7,392 bases of DNA. Source: Holophaga sp. GTDB lineage: Bacteria; Acidobacteriota; Holophagae; Holophagales; Holophagaceae. The stretch covers positions 1-7,392 of the forward strand of contig JARLGP010000059.1 in assembly GCA_031292735.1 (NCBI GenBank). Direction: 5' to 3'. The notes beneath the pieces are model-generated. The model was not told where the DNA came from and did no database searches. It saw only the letters and a list, made by a program, of their open reading frames with translations. A program made the translations under genes and the position numbers. Below are positions 5,267-7,392 of this stretch, piece after piece (position 1 is the first letter of the stretch; each line of letters begins with the position of its first letter).

Positions 5267-6931
5267 ATGACCAGGAAACCTTCCCTCTCCCCCAAGCATC
5301 GGCTTTCCGTTCTGACCGCACTGGCTCTGCTGGTGAGTCTGGGCTGCGGGGGGCGCGGATCGGGCTCCGGCCTGACCACGGCCCAGACTCCGGTCATCGC
5401 CACCAGCAACCTGTCCGGCGGCCAGCCCAACACCAAGCTGGTCCTTTCCGGCACCGGGTTCACCGACGTCCAGCAGGTGTGGTTCGGCCAGACCCCCGCC
5501 GTCGACTTCGACCCATCGGCCGACGGAACCCAGCTCACCGTCACGATCCCGGCCGGAACCGGGACCGTGACCTTGACCGTGACCACGTCCGCCGGGACCA
5601 GCCCGGTCGGGCCGTCGTTCACGTTCCAGCAGGTTCCGCCCGCCGTTACCGCCTTCACCCCGGGCACCGGTGAACCGGGCACCAAGGTGGTCTTCAAAGG
5701 CACCAACCTCAACACCTCCCTGCAGGTGACCTTCGGCGGCGTCAACGCCGTCACGCTGCCCAGCGCCGACGGCACCCAGCTCACGGCCTGGGTGCCGGAC
5801 CAGCTGGGGCTTGGCCAGGCGAACGTGGCCGTCGGGCCGGCCCAGCCGGCCGGGAGCCCGGCCCTGCTGGAGGGCCAGTTCACCGTCCTCGGCCGGCGGC
5901 TGGACACCCTCGGCGGCGCGCTGGTTCCGGTGGCGGATCTGGACCCGGACTACTACGGCAAGGAGTTCGATTTCCCCAGCGCGGGGCAGCGCACGGCCCA
6001 GTACCAGCAGTATTCCCTCCCCAAGGCGCCGATCCTGCACCCCTACAATCCCGGCCTCGATGTCCGTCCGGAGATCTTCACCGGCATTCCCAAGTTCACC
6101 CTCAACATCAAGTATCCCCAGGCGTTCAGCACGGCGTTGCCGGATTCGGTGGCGGCCCAGGTCCAGGCGGCGGGGATCGACCCCGGCAAGCTCGACATCT
6201 TCGTGGAAAGCCAGGACCAGATCTGGACGGGGGTGCCCATGCTGTTCCGGCCCCACTACTGGACCGACCCCGACGCTCCGAACATCGGCATCTACAGTAC
6301 TGCCAGCAGGATCACGGTCGGCTTGTTCGAGGCCGAGAACGGAGTGGTGTTCACCGGACACCCCGTCAACGACTTCTTTTCCGATCCAAGCGATATCAGC
6401 GTGCACAGCACGGACCCCGCGGTTGCCAGCCAGGTGCTCTCCTCGCCCAACAACTACCCGGTGTCCGGCCTCGATTCCGGAACCAGCACCAGCTTCTGGT
6501 CCCTGGTGGTGAAGGGCAACCAGGCCGCCGCGACCCTGCACCTGCTCCTGAACGATGCCGACCAGGCGGCGCTGGAAAGCCTCTTCACCGGCTCCACCCT
6601 CACCATCGGCCAGTTGGGGCAGGCCCTGCAGGGCCTCACCCTGAGCAACCCCAGGATGGTCACCCAGAGCCGGGCCCTGTTCCGGCCCGTGATCACCGGC
6701 GCCATCCTCGGGTCCGCCTCCCAGGGCGGAGATCCTACCCTGACCATCCTGGGCTCGGGCTTCACCGGCGCCACCGGCGTCACCGTGGGCAGCGCCAACC
6801 AGGCCGCGGCCGCGCTCACCGTGGTTTCCGATACGGTGATCACCGTGACCATCCCCCAGGCCGTCGCCGCCCAGGGCAACATCATCGTCACCAGCGCCTT
6901 CGGCGCCAGCCGCCCGGCTGCGCTGAACTGA
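5267..6931 (+). CDS. TIG-domain lipoprotein of unknown function
   Basis: A 554-residue secreted lipoprotein that I cannot assign to a named family. A lipoprotein signal peptide (Arg/Lys in residues 1-12, hydrophobic 13-26) ends in the lipobox SLGC, with Cys27 as the lipidation site and the only cysteine in the protein. A Gly/Ser linker follows (28-36). Two IPT/TIG-like immunoglobulin-fold domains come next, at about 42-121 and 124-207, each with a G-PGT/NTK-VxxxGT opening, and both contain the identical peptide PSADGTQLT. A third TIG-like domain (about 473-554, with TILGSGFTG and a valine/threonine-rich end) closes the protein. Residues about 209-470 form an unassigned central region rich in aromatic residues and Pro (PHYWTDPDAPN and similar) that looks largely beta-structured. 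The expected location is the outer membrane, either face, with roles in adhesion, surface structure or ligand binding all possible. There is a single clear ATG start with no Shine-Dalgarno sequence, divergent from coaD. Confidence 0.85.
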   Translation: MTRKPSLSPKHRLSVLTALALLVSLGCGGRGSGSGLTTAQTPVIATSNLSGGQPNTKLVLSGTGFTDVQQVWFGQTPAVDFDPSADGTQLTVTIPAGTGTVTLTVTTSAGTSPVGPSFTFQQVPPAVTAFTPGTGEPGTKVVFKGTNLNTSLQVTFGGVNAVTLPSADGTQLTAWVPDQLGLGQANVAVGPAQPAGSPALLEGQFTVLGRRLDTLGGALVPVADLDPDYYGKEFDFPSAGQRTAQYQQYSLPKAPILHPYNPGLDVRPEIFTGIPKFTLNIKYPQAFSTALPDSVAAQVQAAGIDPGKLDIFVESQDQIWTGVPMLFRPHYWTDPDAPNIGIYSTASRITVGLFEAENGVVFTGHPVNDFFSDPSDISVHSTDPAVASQVLSSPNNYPVSGLDSGTSTSFWSLVVKGNQAAATLHLLLNDADQAALESLFTGSTLTIGQLGQALQGLTLSNPRMVTQSRALFRPVITGAILGSASQGGDPTLTILGSGFTGATGVTVGSANQAAAALTVVSDTVITVTIPQAVAAQGNIIVTSAFGASRPAALN

Positions 6932-6947
6932 AGCCGGGGCGCCGGTC

Positions 6948-6976
6948 TTGGTTATTCCATCACAACGGCTTAGACT
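6948..6976 (+). promoter_or_regulatory. Candidate leaderless promoter of ddl
   Basis: TTGGTT (6948-6953) and TAGACT (6971-6976) are separated by exactly 17 bases, with six bases between TAGACT and ATG 6983. That spacing puts the expected transcription start at the A of the ATG. The 51-base gap after the lipoprotein gene has no Shine-Dalgarno sequence. The same CGGCTTAGACT (6966-6976) occurs upstream of coaD on the minus strand. Confidence 0.55.
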
Positions 6977-6982
6977 GGGTCC

Positions 6983-7392
6983 ATGACCAGCGACCGTCTT
7001 TCCGTAGGCCTCCTGTTCGGCGGCGAAAGCCCCGAGCACGAAGTGAGCATCGTATCCGCCCGGAGCATCGCCACCCACCTGGATCCCGCCCGGTTTGAAG
7101 TCCGGCCCATGGGCATCGCCCGCAACGGAGTGTGGGTGATGAACGGCGATCCCATGGCCCGCCTGGCGGCGGGGGAGCTGCCCCAGCGCGGCGAGCACCC
7201 GTTCCTGCCCCTGGAGCGGGGCGCCGAATCCACCCCGCTGCCCGATGTGTTCTTCAACGCCATCCACGGCGCCGGGGGCGAGGACGGCCAGATCCAGGGC
7301 TACCTGGAGCCCCTGCACCGGCCCTACACCGGCGCCGGCCTGCTGGCCATGGCCGCCGCCCTGGACAAGTGGATCACCAAGCGCATCTGGGA
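6983..7392 (+). CDS. ddl: D-alanine--D-alanine ligase, 5' part (cut by window edge)
   Basis: ATP-grasp ligase that joins two D-alanines for the peptidoglycan precursor pentapeptide, acting in the cytoplasm. The first 136 codons are present and the frame is open to the right edge; about 200 or more further residues are expected outside. Diagnostic motifs are GGESPEHEVSIVSA (13-26), whose Glu18 corresponds by alignment to the D-Ala-binding Glu15 of E. coli DdlB, and HGAGGEDGQIQG (95-106), followed by YTGAG and the LDKWITKR segment matching the MDK-KR stretch of Ddl enzymes. The C-terminal residues that separate D-Ala from D-Lac or D-Ser specificity lie outside the window, so a VanA-type ligase is not formally excluded, although the N-terminal part looks like ordinary Ddl. 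ATG 6983 is the only plausible start. It is downstream of, but probably transcribed separately from, the lipoprotein gene. Confidence 0.93.
   Translation, partial: MTSDRLSVGLLFGGESPEHEVSIVSARSIATHLDPARFEVRPMGIARNGVWVMNGDPMARLAAGELPQRGEHPFLPLERGAESTPLPDVFFNAIHGAGGEDGQIQGYLEPLHRPYTGAGLLAMAAALDKWITKRIW

Noticed and set aside
5564..5584. ACCGTGACC direct repeat in the lipoprotein gene
   Set aside because: It encodes the alternating Thr-Val beta-strand TVTLTVT of a TIG domain, so the repeat is explained by the protein sequence.
6934..6945. CCGG-GGCG-CCGG hairpin after the lipoprotein gene as a terminator
   Set aside because: The stem is only four base pairs and is followed by a mixed TCTTGG sequence rather than a T-run. 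In a GC-rich gap this is expected by chance, and it abuts the ddl -35.
5249..7318. 689-codon minus-strand open frame across the lipoprotein gene and the start of ddl
   Set aside because: It runs across two clearly supported plus-strand genes and a promoter region, and its translation is compositionally biased with no recognisable domain. It is explained by high GC at third positions.

Overview
The window is gene-dense, GC-rich bacterial chromosome with six complete protein genes and one cut off by the right edge. It looks like a Gram-negative organism: there is a Sec-exported pair of DUF3299 proteins, a lipoprotein with a clear lipobox, and D-Ala-D-Ala ligase. The high GC, the TIG-domain lipoprotein and the mixture of Shine-Dalgarno and apparently leaderless starts would fit a high-GC Acidobacteriota (Holophagae-like) or a deltaproteobacterial lineage. 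That placement is an impression from style, not a demonstrated assignment.

Layout, left to right. (1) dnaB (17-1384, +) and recG (1381-3486, +) overlap by four bases and so are probably one transcript: replicative helicase followed by the fork-regression/branch-migration helicase. (2) Two adjacent genes for exported DUF3299 proteins (3561-4115 and 4128-4610, +) are diverged tandem duplicates, separated by 12 bases and perhaps reading on from recG after a 74-base gap. (3) coaD (4614-5108, -), the coenzyme A biosynthesis adenylyltransferase, converges on the DUF3299 pair with three bases between the stop codons. It uses a TTG start behind a good ribosome binding site. (4) A 158-base divergent intergenic region (5109-5266) holds a perfect TTCAAG-AAAA-CTTGAA inverted repeat, a second short palindrome, and candidate promoters in both directions. 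(5) A 554-residue TIG-domain lipoprotein of unknown function (5267-6931, +). (6) The first 136 codons of ddl (6983 to the edge, +), behind a compact promoter.

The helicases, coaD and ddl are housekeeping genes (replication and repair, cofactor synthesis, peptidoglycan precursor synthesis). The DUF3299 pair and the TIG lipoprotein are envelope proteins of unknown role placed among them, and I see no single pathway linking everything. The most interesting non-coding signal is that the TIG lipoprotein gene and ddl both lack a Shine-Dalgarno sequence and both have a -10-like hexamer ending exactly six bases before the ATG. This suggests leaderless mRNAs, in contrast to coaD and the second DUF3299 gene, which have normal ribosome binding sites.

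I see no tRNA, rRNA, CRISPR array, insertion sequence, integrase or phage gene, and no stretch over about 160 bases without a gene. I do not see a defence system or other obviously new multi-gene system here; the best candidates for something undescribed are the TIG lipoprotein's central domain and the DUF3299 pair.
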